Assembly: GCA_036008465.1 (NCBI GenBank)
Contig: DASYNP010000184.1
Coordinates: 62,001 to 126,000 of the forward strand
Reading direction: 5' to 3'
From: DASPSM01 sp036008465
Lineage (GTDB): Bacteria; Planctomycetota; Planctomycetia; Planctomycetales; Planctomycetaceae
DNA length: 64,000 bases
The notes beneath the pieces were generated by a model. The model did not search any database and was not told the DNA's origin. It was given only the letters and a program-made list of their open reading frames with translations. The translations under genes were made by a program, and so were the position numbers. Every line of letters starts with the position of its first letter. Position 1 is the first letter of the stretch. Shown here piece after piece: positions 18,055 to 26,730 of the stretch.

Positions 18055-19194
18055 ATGGAGGCCGCCGTGCTCGCGTCATCGTATGTTCGTCGAATGCCCT
18101 GGTTTGTCATCTTCTGTGCGTGCGCCCTTTGTTTGATGGGGCTGGCGGCGATCGGACGCGGTGACGAGCTGGCGGGGGGCGGCCAACTCTGGGGACGGCA
18201 GCTTGAATGGATTTTGCTGGCGGCATGCGCCCTGTTCGCCGCGACGTTGCCCCACTATCGGCTTCTGCGCCATGTTTGCTACCCGGTCTTTTTTGGTTGT
18301 CTGCTGTTGTTGGCTGCCGTCTTTCTCACTCAGTCCCGCAACGGGGCCCAGCGTTGGATCCCCCTTGGGCCGATCGCGTTTCAACCGTCGGAGCTGACCA
18401 AGCTGGCATTCATCGTGGCTTTGGCGGCCTACCTCGTTCATCAGCGAAGCTATCGCGAAATCAAAGGGCTGCTCGTCCCATTCGTGATTGCCTTGGTTCC
18501 CATGGGGCTGATCCTTCGCGAACCCGACTTGGGCACTTCGCTGATCTTCCTGCCCGTGCTCCTCGCGATGCTGTTTGCCGCCGGGGCCCGGGTGAGGCAT
18601 CTGGTGTTTGTCGTGCTCTTGGCCCTCCCGGTCTTACCCTTGATGTGGGTCGGAATGAGCGCCGAGCAGAAGTCCCGCATCGTGACCCTGTTCGTGCAGC
18701 ACGACGGCGGGCCCGCCCCGACGGGCGACGGATATCATCTGCATCAATCGAAGCAAGTGCTCGCGCTGGGAGGAGTCCGAGGAAGCCAGTTCAGCGGGCC
18801 GATGATCGACGACCCGCAGGCGTATCATCTCCCGGCGTCGCGCACGGATTTTGTTTACTGCCTGGTGGGAGAACGGTGGGGACTGATTGGCGGCATCGCC
18901 ACGTTATTGATTTACCTGGCGCTCTTTGCGGCCGGTCTGAGAATCGCCGCCCGGACGCGCGAGCCCTTCGGACGACTGCTCGCCGTGGGAGTCGTGACGC
19001 TGATCGCGGCCCAGACCGTAATCAACACAGGGATGACGGTGGGCTTGATGCCGGTCACGGGAATCACGCTCCCCTTGATCAGCCACGGCGGCTCGAGCCT
19101 TGTCACGACGGCGGTCGCGCTCGGGCTCTTGCTCAACGTGGCTCTGCGCCCGGGTTACGAGGTCGCCGGCGAACCGTTCCGATTCGCCGATTGA
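18055..19194 (+). CDS. rodA: RodA/FtsW-type peptidoglycan polymerase
   Basis: 379 residues with about ten membrane helices. SEDS signatures are clear: RWIPLGPIAFQPSELTKLAF (including the catalytic-region Pro/Ser-Glu), LREPDLGTSLIFLP, and GLMPVTGITLPLISHGGSS near the end. The loop around GDGYHLHQSKQVLALGG matches RodA better than FtsW. RodA polymerises lipid II for lateral wall growth together with a class B PBP, but no PBP or mre gene is adjacent. The last 40 bases overlap the 3' end of the convergent mnmE-like gene. It is consistent with uppS in the facing operon, which makes the lipid II carrier. Confidence 0.9.
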   Translation: MEAAVLASSYVRRMPWFVIFCACALCLMGLAAIGRGDELAGGGQLWGRQLEWILLAACALFAATLPHYRLLRHVCYPVFFGCLLLLAAVFLTQSRNGAQRWIPLGPIAFQPSELTKLAFIVALAAYLVHQRSYREIKGLLVPFVIALVPMGLILREPDLGTSLIFLPVLLAMLFAAGARVRHLVFVVLLALPVLPLMWVGMSAEQKSRIVTLFVQHDGGPAPTGDGYHLHQSKQVLALGGVRGSQFSGPMIDDPQAYHLPASRTDFVYCLVGERWGLIGGIATLLIYLALFAAGLRIAARTREPFGRLLAVGVVTLIAAQTVINTGMTVGLMPVTGITLPLISHGGSSLVTTAVALGLLLNVALRPGYEVAGEPFRFAD

Positions 19195-20369
19195 GTTCGA
19201 TCTTGAGGCGCGTAGTTCTCACCACTGAGTATTTCATCCAAGACCTGCAACAGCCCTTCCGCGTCGGACTGATTCGCGGCGTCCAAGCCGCGATGCAGGA
19301 GGCCGACTTGCCGCTCAGTGATCGGAATGAGAGCGTCAGGAGGCGGAATGCGCGGAACGAGCCTCCGAGAGATGGCAGCCACCAACGCCTCGAGGCCTTC
19401 ACCAGTTTTCGACGAAACACGAAGCCACCCCGCGGACTCATCCGTCTCCCATCGATCCGGCCCCGCGTGGGGCGCAAGATCGCACTTGTGAGCGACCAAC
19501 AGCGAGCGCGGATGTTCGACGAGGATTGCTCGGTCGGACTGCGATGCGGGCTGACTGATGTCGACGAGCACAATTGCCAGATCACCCGCGCCGAGCGTTG
19601 CGCGCGCCCTCTCGACGCCTGCCGCTTCAATGGGATCCGTACTCTCGCGGAGGCCCGCCGTATCCGACAGCTCGATCGGCCAGCCGTCGATGGCCGTCGG
19701 AGCGCTGACGACGTCGCGCGTGGTTCCGGGTTGATCGAAGACCACTGAACGCGTGTAGCCGAGGATCGCATTGATCAGGCTCGACTTGCCGACGTTGGGT
19801 CGACCGGCCAGCACGACGCGCCACGGCTGCGTCAAATGCCAGCCGAATTCTGCCCAAGCGAGCCAGTCCCGAATTTGCGCAGCCGCGGCGGAAACGTCTG
19901 CCGGCACCGACGAAACGAGGGCCCGCAGGGATGACTCAAACAGGCCGTTCGCCTGCTCCCAGAGAATCGCCGCGGTCTGCAGCGTGGTCGCTCGGCAGAG
20001 TTCCCCGAGGAGTTCGACACGCAGCGGTGATTCCGTGGCGCGTAGCGCCTCCTGCCAGCCGACGACGCGGCAGCCGGTGCTCTCGAGATCTCGCAGGATT
20101 CGCTGAGCGGCCGCCTGGCCGCCGTGACAGTGAATCTCGAGCGCATGGCAGTCGACCACACAGATAACAACATCCTCTTCGAGCCCCGCGCCCCAGCGAC
20201 CGAACACGACCCGACCGACGGGCTGAACGCTCAGTGGTCGGCGGTTGGCCGCCCGGAAGGGGAGCACATCGAGCGGCTGCCACGATTCCCATTCGACCGA
20301 CACGCGGATGGTGGCAATCGCGCCCCGGCCGGGCGGAGTCAACAACGCGGCCAAGGCGGGGCCGTTCAC
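19155..20369 (-). CDS. MnmE/TrmE-like GTPase lacking the C-terminal Cys motif
   Basis: 404 residues from GTG 20369, whose GTGA overlaps the coaX stop by four bases (coupled translation). The N-terminal folate-type domain is shortened (LLTPPGRGAIATIRVS, LEIHCHGGQAA). The G domain is intact: G1 GRPNVGKSSLIN, G2 region PGTTRD, G3 DTAGL and G4-like AHKCDL. Canonical MnmE is about 450 residues and ends in a CxGK motif needed for tRNA wobble-uridine modification. This protein instead ends ILSGENYAPQDRTQ plus a short tail, so it has no catalytic Cys. It is either a divergent paralog with another role or a reduced enzyme. Its 3' end overlaps rodA by 40 bases. Confidence 0.8.
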   Translation of the reverse strand: MNGPALAALLTPPGRGAIATIRVSVEWESWQPLDVLPFRAANRRPLSVQPVGRVVFGRWGAGLEEDVVICVVDCHALEIHCHGGQAAAQRILRDLESTGCRVVGWQEALRATESPLRVELLGELCRATTLQTAAILWEQANGLFESSLRALVSSVPADVSAAAAQIRDWLAWAEFGWHLTQPWRVVLAGRPNVGKSSLINAILGYTRSVVFDQPGTTRDVVSAPTAIDGWPIELSDTAGLRESTDPIEAAGVERARATLGAGDLAIVLVDISQPASQSDRAILVEHPRSLLVAHKCDLAPHAGPDRWETDESAGWLRVSSKTGEGLEALVAAISRRLVPRIPPPDALIPITERQVGLLHRGLDAANQSDAEGLLQVLDEILSGENYAPQDRTQSANRNGSPATS

Positions 20370-21169
20370 GGATTGTTTTCCGCTTGTTCGGCAGCCACGA
20401 CGGCGAGCCCCTGCAGCGACAGCTGGGGTTTCCAAAGTGCGTTGGGCAAATGTGGCGCGAGCAGCGACGCGCCTCCACCGGTCAGCAGGAGGAACGGCTC
20501 GGTCGTCCAACGCCGCATCAGCCGCTCGGCAAGCTCCTTGATTGCACCGACCTGTCCCCAGAGCAACCCGCTACGCAGGGCCTCCCGCGTTCCCCGGCCG
20601 AGCGGCTCATGGGATTCTTCCACCAGCTCGTCGACAGTAATGTAAGGAAGCAACGCCGTGTACTGATGCAGAGCCCGTGCGCACAATTCGAACCCGGGCA
20701 GAATGGCCCCACCTTCGAAGGCCCCGTCCGCCGAGATCGCGTCAACGCACGTGGCCGTGCCCGTGTCGATGACGAGGGCCGGCCGATGTGCCGGGCGAAT
20801 CACATTGCATGCGACGGCTTTCAAAATCCGGTCCATGCCCGCGTTCTTGGGGGCTTGGGGCCGAACTGCCGGCGGAATGCGGGTGAGGTCGTTGACGACG
20901 ATGGGCGCGGGCCAGTCGGTCGGCCACCCTTCGATTAATCCCTCAATGCCGTCCGGATGACTTCCGGAGATAAATCCGCGAACGATCGTACCGGCATCAA
21001 GTGAGAACCTCTCCCTCAAGGTGGCCCACAAAACGGCCTGCCCATGCGGCACGGCAAGATCGCTTGCACACTCGGGCAACGCATCGGCGGTTCGGCCCGT
21101 CGCGGACAAAAACACGCCGAACTTGGTCCGGCTGTTTCCGACATCCACGCAAAGTACGGGATCGGCCAC
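20366..21169 (-). CDS. coaX: Type III pantothenate kinase
   Basis: 267 residues from GTG 21169, with GGGAGGG directly upstream at proper spacing. Family motifs are present: LCVDVGNSRTKFGVF (phosphate-binding, DVGNS), KNAGMDRILKAVA, ALVIDTGTATCVDAIS (DTGTA) and GGAILPGFEL. CoaX phosphorylates pantothenate, the first step of CoA synthesis, and uses a monovalent cation; it is unrelated to CoaA. It lies 13 bases after the pntAA stop and overlaps the mnmE-like start, so it belongs to the csrA-uppS-cdsA-pntAA-coaX-mnmE-like run. Confidence 0.93.
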   Translation of the reverse strand: MADPVLCVDVGNSRTKFGVFLSATGRTADALPECASDLAVPHGQAVLWATLRERFSLDAGTIVRGFISGSHPDGIEGLIEGWPTDWPAPIVVNDLTRIPPAVRPQAPKNAGMDRILKAVACNVIRPAHRPALVIDTGTATCVDAISADGAFEGGAILPGFELCARALHQYTALLPYITVDELVEESHEPLGRGTREALRSGLLWGQVGAIKELAERLMRRWTTEPFLLLTGGGASLLAPHLPNALWKPQLSLQGLAVVAAEQAENNP

Positions 21170-21182
21170 GGACCCTCCCGAA

Positions 21183-22355
21183 TCAAGAAACGGGCGCGGC
21201 CAGCCGGTCGCGGATTTGCGGATTCACCACCTGTCCGTCCCGCGTGATTAGCGTGTCGCGGACAATTTCGTCCTGCGTGTCGAGCGTCGGCAGTCCATTC
21301 TTTTTTAGATGTACCAGGAAAGCCGTAATGTTGCGTGAAAACATTTGGCTCGCGTGATGGGCGACCGTTGCGGGCACGTTGAGCGGGCCGAGCACCGCGA
21401 TTCCGCCGACATCAACGGTCTCGCCCGGTCGGGTTGCCTCGCAGTTCCCGCCGCGTTCCGCCGCCAGATCGACAATCACCGACCCCGGCGACATCCCGGC
21501 GAGCATATCACTCGTAATGAGAACCGGTGCACGCTTGCCGGGAACCGCCGCCGTCGTGATGACGACATCGCTTTCAGCCACCACCTTGGCCATGGCCGCT
21601 TGCTGGCGCTTGTAGAAGTCCTGGTCCATCGCCCGAGCGTAGCCCCCCTGCCCTTCCGCCGATTCGAGCCCAAAATCGACTGGTTTTCCGCCGACGCTTT
21701 GAATCTGCTCTCGCGCGGCGGGACGCACGTCGTAGGCGTAAACGACTGCACCCAATCGACGTGCAGTCGAGATGGCTTGTAAACCGGCAACGCCCGCGCC
21801 GACGACGAACACCTTGGCCGGAGTCAGAGTGCCCGCGGCCGTCATCATCATGGGGAACATGCGAGGCGAAGCTTCGGCCGCCAGGAGCACCGCTTTGTAT
21901 CCGGCAACCGTCGCCATCGACGAGAGCACATCCATCGACTGCGCCCGCGTAATGCGGGGAAGCAATTCCAAAGCGAACGTCGTCACGCGACGTTCGGCCA
22001 GCGCCGCGACTGGCCGCGAATCAGAAAGCGGATCGCACAGCGCGATCAGGATCTGATTTTCGCGCAGACTCTCTCCGACCGCGAACGGATCCTGCGGATC
22101 GGCCTCTCCTGCCCGCACGTGAACGATGACCTCCGCCGCACCAAGCTCAGCGCGATCGAGTGCAATCCGCGCGCCTTGCTGAAGGTATTGCGCGTCCAAG
22201 AATCCGGCGCGCAGGCCGGCGTTGGTCTCGACAAGAACCTCGAAACCCACTTTTTTCAGGCTGCGGACATCGGCCGGGACGAGCGCCACCCGCCGCTCTT
22301 GGCCCGACGTTTCTTTGGGAACGCCGACGGTTAGCAACGAAGAGTCGGGAGGCAT
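21183..22355 (-). CDS. pntAA: NAD(P) transhydrogenase alpha subunit, NAD-binding part
   Basis: 390 residues from ATG 22355. Motifs are VGVPKETSGQERRVALVP, RAQSMDVLSSMATVAGYKAV, VVGAGVAGLQAISTARRLGAVV (Rossmann), RPAAREQIQSVGGK and GGYARAMDQDFYKRQ. The last two favour the PntA alpha-1 form over alanine dehydrogenase. The product is only the soluble domain; the membrane partners (alpha-2 and beta, which couple hydride transfer to proton translocation) are not in the window. It sits between cdsA and coaX with small gaps on both sides, an unusual place for an energy-coupling gene. Confidence 0.88.
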   Translation of the reverse strand: MPPDSSLLTVGVPKETSGQERRVALVPADVRSLKKVGFEVLVETNAGLRAGFLDAQYLQQGARIALDRAELGAAEVIVHVRAGEADPQDPFAVGESLRENQILIALCDPLSDSRPVAALAERRVTTFALELLPRITRAQSMDVLSSMATVAGYKAVLLAAEASPRMFPMMMTAAGTLTPAKVFVVGAGVAGLQAISTARRLGAVVYAYDVRPAAREQIQSVGGKPVDFGLESAEGQGGYARAMDQDFYKRQQAAMAKVVAESDVVITTAAVPGKRAPVLITSDMLAGMSPGSVIVDLAAERGGNCEATRPGETVDVGGIAVLGPLNVPATVAHHASQMFSRNITAFLVHLKKNGLPTLDTQDEIVRDTLITRDGQVVNPQIRDRLAAPVS

Positions 22356-22399
22356 GCGCAGGAATCGTCCATCAATTTGGGCCGCACTTGTCGCTCATC

Positions 22400-23350
22400 T
22401 TATAGCCAATGAAACGGGCTCGGGACAGCCATGCCCAGACGAATGAAGCCGGCACTCCAGTCAGCCAGCGGCAGCGTCAGCCACAGCAAATACGCGAGAG
22501 GGCCGGCGTAGACAATGCTGTCGGTTAAGTCGATTAACCCGCCGAAACCGGGCAACAGTGCGGCGGCATCTTTCTTGCCGAGATCCCGCTTCATCAGCGA
22601 CTCGCAAAGGTCGCCCACGATGCCTGCGACTGCGACCAGCACGCCATAGCCCACGCAGGCGATTGCCGCTCCCGGGAGCCAACGCCCGTTGAAGAGGCGG
22701 GGCCCGAACTGCAGCCAGAGATACGACGCCAACCCCGCCACAACCAGGGCGCCGAAGAAACCAGCCCATGTCTTACCGGGACTGAGAAGCGGAGCCATCT
22801 TGCGACGACCGAAAAGTCGCCCGAAGGTATACGCACCGATGTCTCCAGACTTGGCGGCGACAATCAAAGAGCCCAGCACATAGTAGCCCTGCGCGGTGCT
22901 CTCCGGCCCTTCACCAACCCAGCGGAGCCGGGCCGTCAGACACAACAGCAGGCCTGCATAGCTGACGATCAGCAGTTCCGCCCCGATCGTTTCCATTTGC
23001 TGACCAGGTCCCCGGTAGCGAACCGCGTTCGATGCCAGGATCCAGAGAACGCTCAGGCCAAACACCAAAGCCGAGTCGATTCCCGCACGGTCGAGCCAAT
23101 GCAGGCTCTCAACGTGAGGCAACCACGCGGATACGACGACGAGGCCGGATAAGAGCGCAGTCTCGATGAAGCTCGGCCGGAATGAGCGAGTACGAAACAG
23201 TCCGACCAGCTCCCACGCGGAGCGCACGGCAATCAGCAGTGTGAGACACAGCAGCACCGGCGCCGACGGACCGAGTTGCGCATCGAGATAGCAGAAGCCG
23301 ACGAAGGCTGGGATCAGCACGGCCGAGACCAAGAGCCGCCAGCCGAGCAT
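22400..23350 (-). CDS. cdsA: Phosphatidate cytidylyltransferase
   Basis: 316 residues with about eight membrane helices, starting at ATG 23350, seven bases after the uppS stop. The CDP-diglyceride synthase signature is intact near the end: ESLMKRDLGKKDAAALLPGFGGLIDLTDSIVY, in which the KR...KD...GG..D..DS residues bind metal and CTP. Upstream lies SPGKTWAGFFGALV. The enzyme makes CDP-diacylglycerol, the branch point to all phospholipids. It is a standard partner of uppS. Confidence 0.93.
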   Translation of the reverse strand: MLGWRLLVSAVLIPAFVGFCYLDAQLGPSAPVLLCLTLLIAVRSAWELVGLFRTRSFRPSFIETALLSGLVVVSAWLPHVESLHWLDRAGIDSALVFGLSVLWILASNAVRYRGPGQQMETIGAELLIVSYAGLLLCLTARLRWVGEGPESTAQGYYVLGSLIVAAKSGDIGAYTFGRLFGRRKMAPLLSPGKTWAGFFGALVVAGLASYLWLQFGPRLFNGRWLPGAAIACVGYGVLVAVAGIVGDLCESLMKRDLGKKDAAALLPGFGGLIDLTDSIVYAGPLAYLLWLTLPLADWSAGFIRLGMAVPSPFHWL

Positions 23351-23356
23351 CGCCGG

Positions 23357-24163
23357 TCAGTCCTTGAGGCCGCCGAAGCGGCGGTCGCGCACGGCAAAAT
23401 CCCGGAGTGCTTGAATCAGCTCCTTGCGCCGGAAGTCGGGCCAGCACGTCTCTGTCACCCACAGCTCCGCATAACTGATTTGCCACAGCAAAAAGTTGCT
23501 GACGCGCATTTCGCCGGCCGTGCGAATCACGAGATCGGGATCGATGATCCCGGCCGTGTAGAGATACGAGCTCACCACTTCTTCGGTCACCTCGTCCGGA
23601 TCCATCAGGCCGCATTCGACCTTGCGGGCGATCTCCCGGACGGCGTCGACAATTTCTGCCCGGGCGCCGTAGTTGAGCGCCAGGCACAGACCCATTCCCG
23701 TATTGGGCCGGCTGAACTCGATCGTGCGGTCGACTTCGGCAAGCACCCCCTTGCCCAGGCCGTCGCGACGCCCAATCGTCGTGAAGCGAATCTGCTGCCG
23801 CATGATCTCGGATCGCTCCTCGATGACGTATTGCTCGAGGAGATGCATCAGCAGACTGAGCTCGTGCCGCGGACGCTTCCAGTTTTCGCTGCTGAAGCAA
23901 TACAACGTCAGCTGCTCGATCCCCAGGCGGCAACACTCCTCGACCAGCAGGCGCACGCTCTTGACGCCTCGCCGGTGCCCTTCGATGCGGGGCAGTCCGC
24001 GGGCCTTCGCCCAACGGCCGTTGCCGTCCATGATGACGGCGATATGGCGGGGCAGGCGATCGGGACGCAAGCCCTCCGCGGCAAGCTCGTCGGTCGTGTA
24101 GGTCGCTAGGGTCGGCACGTGTGGTGTTTCGGTGGCAAAATGCGGAACGTTGATCCCCTCCAT
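23357..24163 (-). CDS. uppS: Isoprenyl transferase (undecaprenyl diphosphate synthase)
   Basis: 268 residues from ATG 24163; the longer frame to 24433 overlaps csrA and is not protein-like. Signatures are PRHIAVIMDGNGRWAKARGLPR (catalytic Asp, P-loop and W), GHRRGVKSVRLLVEECCRLGI, LTLYCFSSENWKRP, PDLVIRTAGEMRVSNFLLWQ and YAELWVTETCWPDF. It condenses IPP units with FPP to make the C55 carrier for wall and glycan precursors. An N-terminal extension of about 35 residues precedes the catalytic core. It is the second gene of the csrA-led run and serves the pathway in which rodA acts. Confidence 0.94.
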   Translation of the reverse strand: MEGINVPHFATETPHVPTLATYTTDELAAEGLRPDRLPRHIAVIMDGNGRWAKARGLPRIEGHRRGVKSVRLLVEECCRLGIEQLTLYCFSSENWKRPRHELSLLMHLLEQYVIEERSEIMRQQIRFTTIGRRDGLGKGVLAEVDRTIEFSRPNTGMGLCLALNYGARAEIVDAVREIARKVECGLMDPDEVTEEVVSSYLYTAGIIDPDLVIRTAGEMRVSNFLLWQISYAELWVTETCWPDFRRKELIQALRDFAVRDRRFGGLKD

Positions 24164-24282
24164 TTTGCGCTCGAAAGAAGGGCTCGCCAAGACCACCACG
24201 CCGCGCCGAGGGTCCTTGCACGCCAAACCGGGACATGCCGCAAACATCAGCCGGCAAGAAGCTTTCCGGGGAACGCGTGTCC

Positions 24283-24507
24283 CTACTGCAGCAGGAGCGG
24301 CTCGGCGGCTTCTTGCTCTGCTTGAAGCTCTTCCTGATCTTCCTCGGGAGCCTGGTCCCAGTACAGGGTCTGTTCCCAGTATTGCGGAAAATTCTTGGGA
24401 GATGAGATGGCCAACCGCACACAATTTTCGCAAATGTCCAGTACCGTCACGTGAATGTCGCTGCCGATTACCAAGCTCTCGTTCACTCGACGGGTAATCA
24501 TTTGCAT
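24283..24507 (-). CDS. csrA: CsrA-family translational regulator
   Basis: 74 residues. The N-terminal half matches CsrA: MITRRVNESLVIGSDIHVTVLDI, then VRLAISSPKNF (CsrA consensus ITRxxxEsxxIGxxIxVxVLxI...VRxGIxAPxx). The C-terminal ~30 residues form an acidic Glu/Gln-rich tail (APEEDQEELQAEQEAAEPLLLQ), longer and more acidic than usual. CsrA dimers bind GGA motifs in mRNA leaders. Here the gene heads a lipid-carrier/phospholipid/CoA operon rather than flagellar genes, which suggests post-transcriptional control of envelope synthesis (inference). A terminator-like hairpin lies in its upstream leader. Confidence 0.88.
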   Translation of the reverse strand: MQMITRRVNESLVIGSDIHVTVLDICENCVRLAISSPKNFPQYWEQTLYWDQAPEEDQEELQAEQEAAEPLLLQ

Positions 24508-24623
24508 TTGGCCGCCTCTTGCTTTCTAGAGGACCTTTGGGGAACCTGAAACCGCTTACGGCAGCTCACTCACAAGTCCGCCGGCTACTCCTTGGAGCGC
24601 GGGCACGAAACAAAAAAACAACA

Positions 24624-24646
24624 AGCGCCGTGCCACAACCGGCGCT
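24624..24646 (-). terminator. Terminator-like hairpin in the csrA leader region
   Basis: AGCGCCG (24624-24630) and CGGCGCT (24640-24646) pair around a 9-base loop. Read on the minus strand, the hairpin is followed by TTGTTGTTTTTTTG. No minus-strand gene lies upstream within this gap; the next gene, at 24814, is on the plus strand. So if real it would act in the 5' leader of the csrA operon as an attenuator. The 300-base gap 24508-24813 shows nothing else clear. Confidence 0.45.
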
Positions 24647-24813
24647 GTCACTCGCTAACACGACTTGTAAATTTTTGAAGCTGCTTTGGCGACGGCGGCC
24701 ATTCTGCCGCGCGCTTGCCGAGAGAACAAGCACTAAGTTCGAGGTTTTTTTTAAATCGTGGAAGCGACAAATCGCCGCTTGACAATTCACATCGAATCAT
24801 TCTCGGACGCGCC

Positions 24814-25815
24814 ATGAAGCTATTGGTGTTTCCCCCTGTCGAAGCCGAGAGACTTGCGCAGATCGTGCATGCGGCCGGAGAGATGTCCGTCGTGAATGCG
24901 CGCGATGAAGCCGAAGCGCTTGAGCAAATCGTCGATGCCGACGCATTCTTCGGGAAGATCACTCCGCACCTCCTCGAGCGCGCCCGAAAACTGCGCTGGG
25001 TCCAGACGCCGACCGCCAGTCTCGAGCATTACCTGTTTGACGCGCTCATCGAGCATCCCTGCGTGCTGAGTAACATGCGGGGCTTATTCTCCGATGTGAT
25101 CGCCGACCACGTGATGGGTTTTGTTCTGTGTTTCGCGCGAAATCTCCACCTGTACCGCGACCGCCAGCGCGAACATCAATGGGAGCCGGTCGGCGGCGAA
25201 GCAGGTCGGTCGGATTTTGTTGCGGGGCCGGCCTTCGTCAGCGAAATCGATCGGCATCATCTGCACCTCTCTGACTGCACGCTCGGCGTGGTGGGCGTCG
25301 GAAACATCGGATCGGAAATCTGTCGCCGGGCCGCTGCGTTCGGAATGCGAATTCTGGGCGTCGATCCCCGTTGCCGAGAAGTTCCCGGCGCGCTGCCCGA
25401 AGTTTGGCCGACCACTCGGCTGCTCGATTTGCTGCGAGAGAGCGATTTCGTTGTGATCGCCGCCCCGCACACTCCCGAGACCTTTAAGCTCTTTCGCCGC
25501 GATAAGTTCGAGGCGATGAAATCGACCGCTTACCTCATCAACATCGGCCGCGGGGCGATCGTCGACCTGGACGACCTCGCAGGCGCGCTTCAAGCGGGGG
25601 AAATCGCCGGCGCGGCCCTGGACGTGTTTGAGATCGAGCCGCTTCCCCGGGATTCGCCTCTCTGGTCGATGCCCAATGTGATCATCACGCCACATATCGC
25701 GGCCGCGTCGACTCACATTGCCGAGCGGCACCTGCAAACCCTCTTAGAGAACATTCGCCGTTTCGTCGCCGGCCGGGAACCGGCCACGATCGTCGACAAG
25801 CGGCAATGGTTCTGA
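24814..25815 (+). CDS. D-2-hydroxyacid dehydrogenase
   Basis: 333 residues from ATG 24814; the upstream in-frame extension is not protein-like. NAD-binding motif TLGVVGVGNIGSEICRRAAAFGMRILGVD, then the catalytic trio region: INIGRGAIVDLDDL (Arg region), ALDVFEIEPLP (Glu) and NVIITPHIAA (His). The family reduces 2-oxoacids with NADH. An N-terminal region with VQTPTASLEHYL matches the substrate lobe. The precise substrate cannot be told. The ribosome site is weak. It converges with the SDR gene, with a 53-base gap. Confidence 0.88.
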   Translation: MKLLVFPPVEAERLAQIVHAAGEMSVVNARDEAEALEQIVDADAFFGKITPHLLERARKLRWVQTPTASLEHYLFDALIEHPCVLSNMRGLFSDVIADHVMGFVLCFARNLHLYRDRQREHQWEPVGGEAGRSDFVAGPAFVSEIDRHHLHLSDCTLGVVGVGNIGSEICRRAAAFGMRILGVDPRCREVPGALPEVWPTTRLLDLLRESDFVVIAAPHTPETFKLFRRDKFEAMKSTAYLINIGRGAIVDLDDLAGALQAGEIAGAALDVFEIEPLPRDSPLWSMPNVIITPHIAAASTHIAERHLQTLLENIRRFVAGREPATIVDKRQWF

Positions 25816-25868
25816 ACGCTCGAAAACGTCGCGGTTGCCGCGAATCCGTGCGCTTCATCCCGAACGGT

Positions 25869-26600
25869 TCAGCCGCGGCCGAGGTAGACCTGGTCCCGCG
25901 GCAGGACGATCGCTTCGAGAAAATTGACGTCGTCGGGCAGCGTCACCATCGCCAGCGCCGCTTGAGCGATGGTCTCGGTCTCCATCATGGGTTCCTGGTT
26001 CACGGCGACTCGCGGATCGGCGCGCCACTCGACGCGCACATTCCCCGGATGCAGGCAGCTACAAAGAATGCCGTGCGCCCGACCGTCCAGAGCGGTCGCG
26101 TTCGTGAGCCCCCAGAGTCCGAACTTGGCCGAGGTGTAGGGAGCGCTCCCCTCGCGCGGCCGCTGGGCCGAGATTGAACCGATATTCAGAATCCTTCCGC
26201 CCCCTTGCGGGATCATGATGCGGAACGCCGCCCGACTGCAGAGAAAGGCCCCCGTCAGGCACGCCCCGATCACGTTGTTCCAGGCCGCGAGCGATAACTG
26301 GTCGATCCGCCCGGCGTCGAAATTTCCAGCATTGTTCACCAGGATGTCGACCCGTCCGAAATGATCCATCAGTTCCTTGAAAAATGTCTCCACGGCTGCC
26401 TCCTGGCCGACATCGACCGGACGCTCGAAGACGTCGGCACCGGCCGCGCGCAGTTCTGCTGCGGTCGCCGTCAGCTTTGCCGCGTTTCTCGCACAAAGCG
26501 CCAGCCTCGCTCCCTCTTCCGCGAAAAGTTTCGCGATTCCTTTGCCGATGCCCTGATTTCCGCCGGTGATGACGGCGACTTTTCCCTCGAGCCGACGCAT
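25869..26600 (-). CDS. Short-chain dehydrogenase/reductase
   Basis: 243 residues from ATG 26600, with GAGGAAAT upstream. Classical SDR motifs: VAVITGGNQGIGKGIAKLFA (TGxxxGxG), ILVNNAGNF (NNAG), ILNIGSISAQRP (catalytic Ser region), YTSAKFGLWGL (YxxxK) and CLHPGNVRVEW (PG motif). The protein is probably a cytosolic NAD(P)-dependent oxidoreductase of unknown substrate. It is a single gene between a convergent dehydrogenase and a same-strand dehydratase 130 bases upstream. Confidence 0.9.
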   Translation of the reverse strand: MRRLEGKVAVITGGNQGIGKGIAKLFAEEGARLALCARNAAKLTATAAELRAAGADVFERPVDVGQEAAVETFFKELMDHFGRVDILVNNAGNFDAGRIDQLSLAAWNNVIGACLTGAFLCSRAAFRIMIPQGGGRILNIGSISAQRPREGSAPYTSAKFGLWGLTNATALDGRAHGILCSCLHPGNVRVEWRADPRVAVNQEPMMETETIAQAALAMVTLPDDVNFLEAIVLPRDQVYLGRG

Positions 26601-26730
26601 GGGATTTCCTCGGTGATGCAAACTCCGGGAGCGCGGCGATCGAGCGCCCTTCGCGGCCAGATTCTTCAAAACGATTTCGCCTGATTGAGGCGGTTTTGCG
26701 TCGAGACTTCAAGGCTTAGCGGCAAGAATC

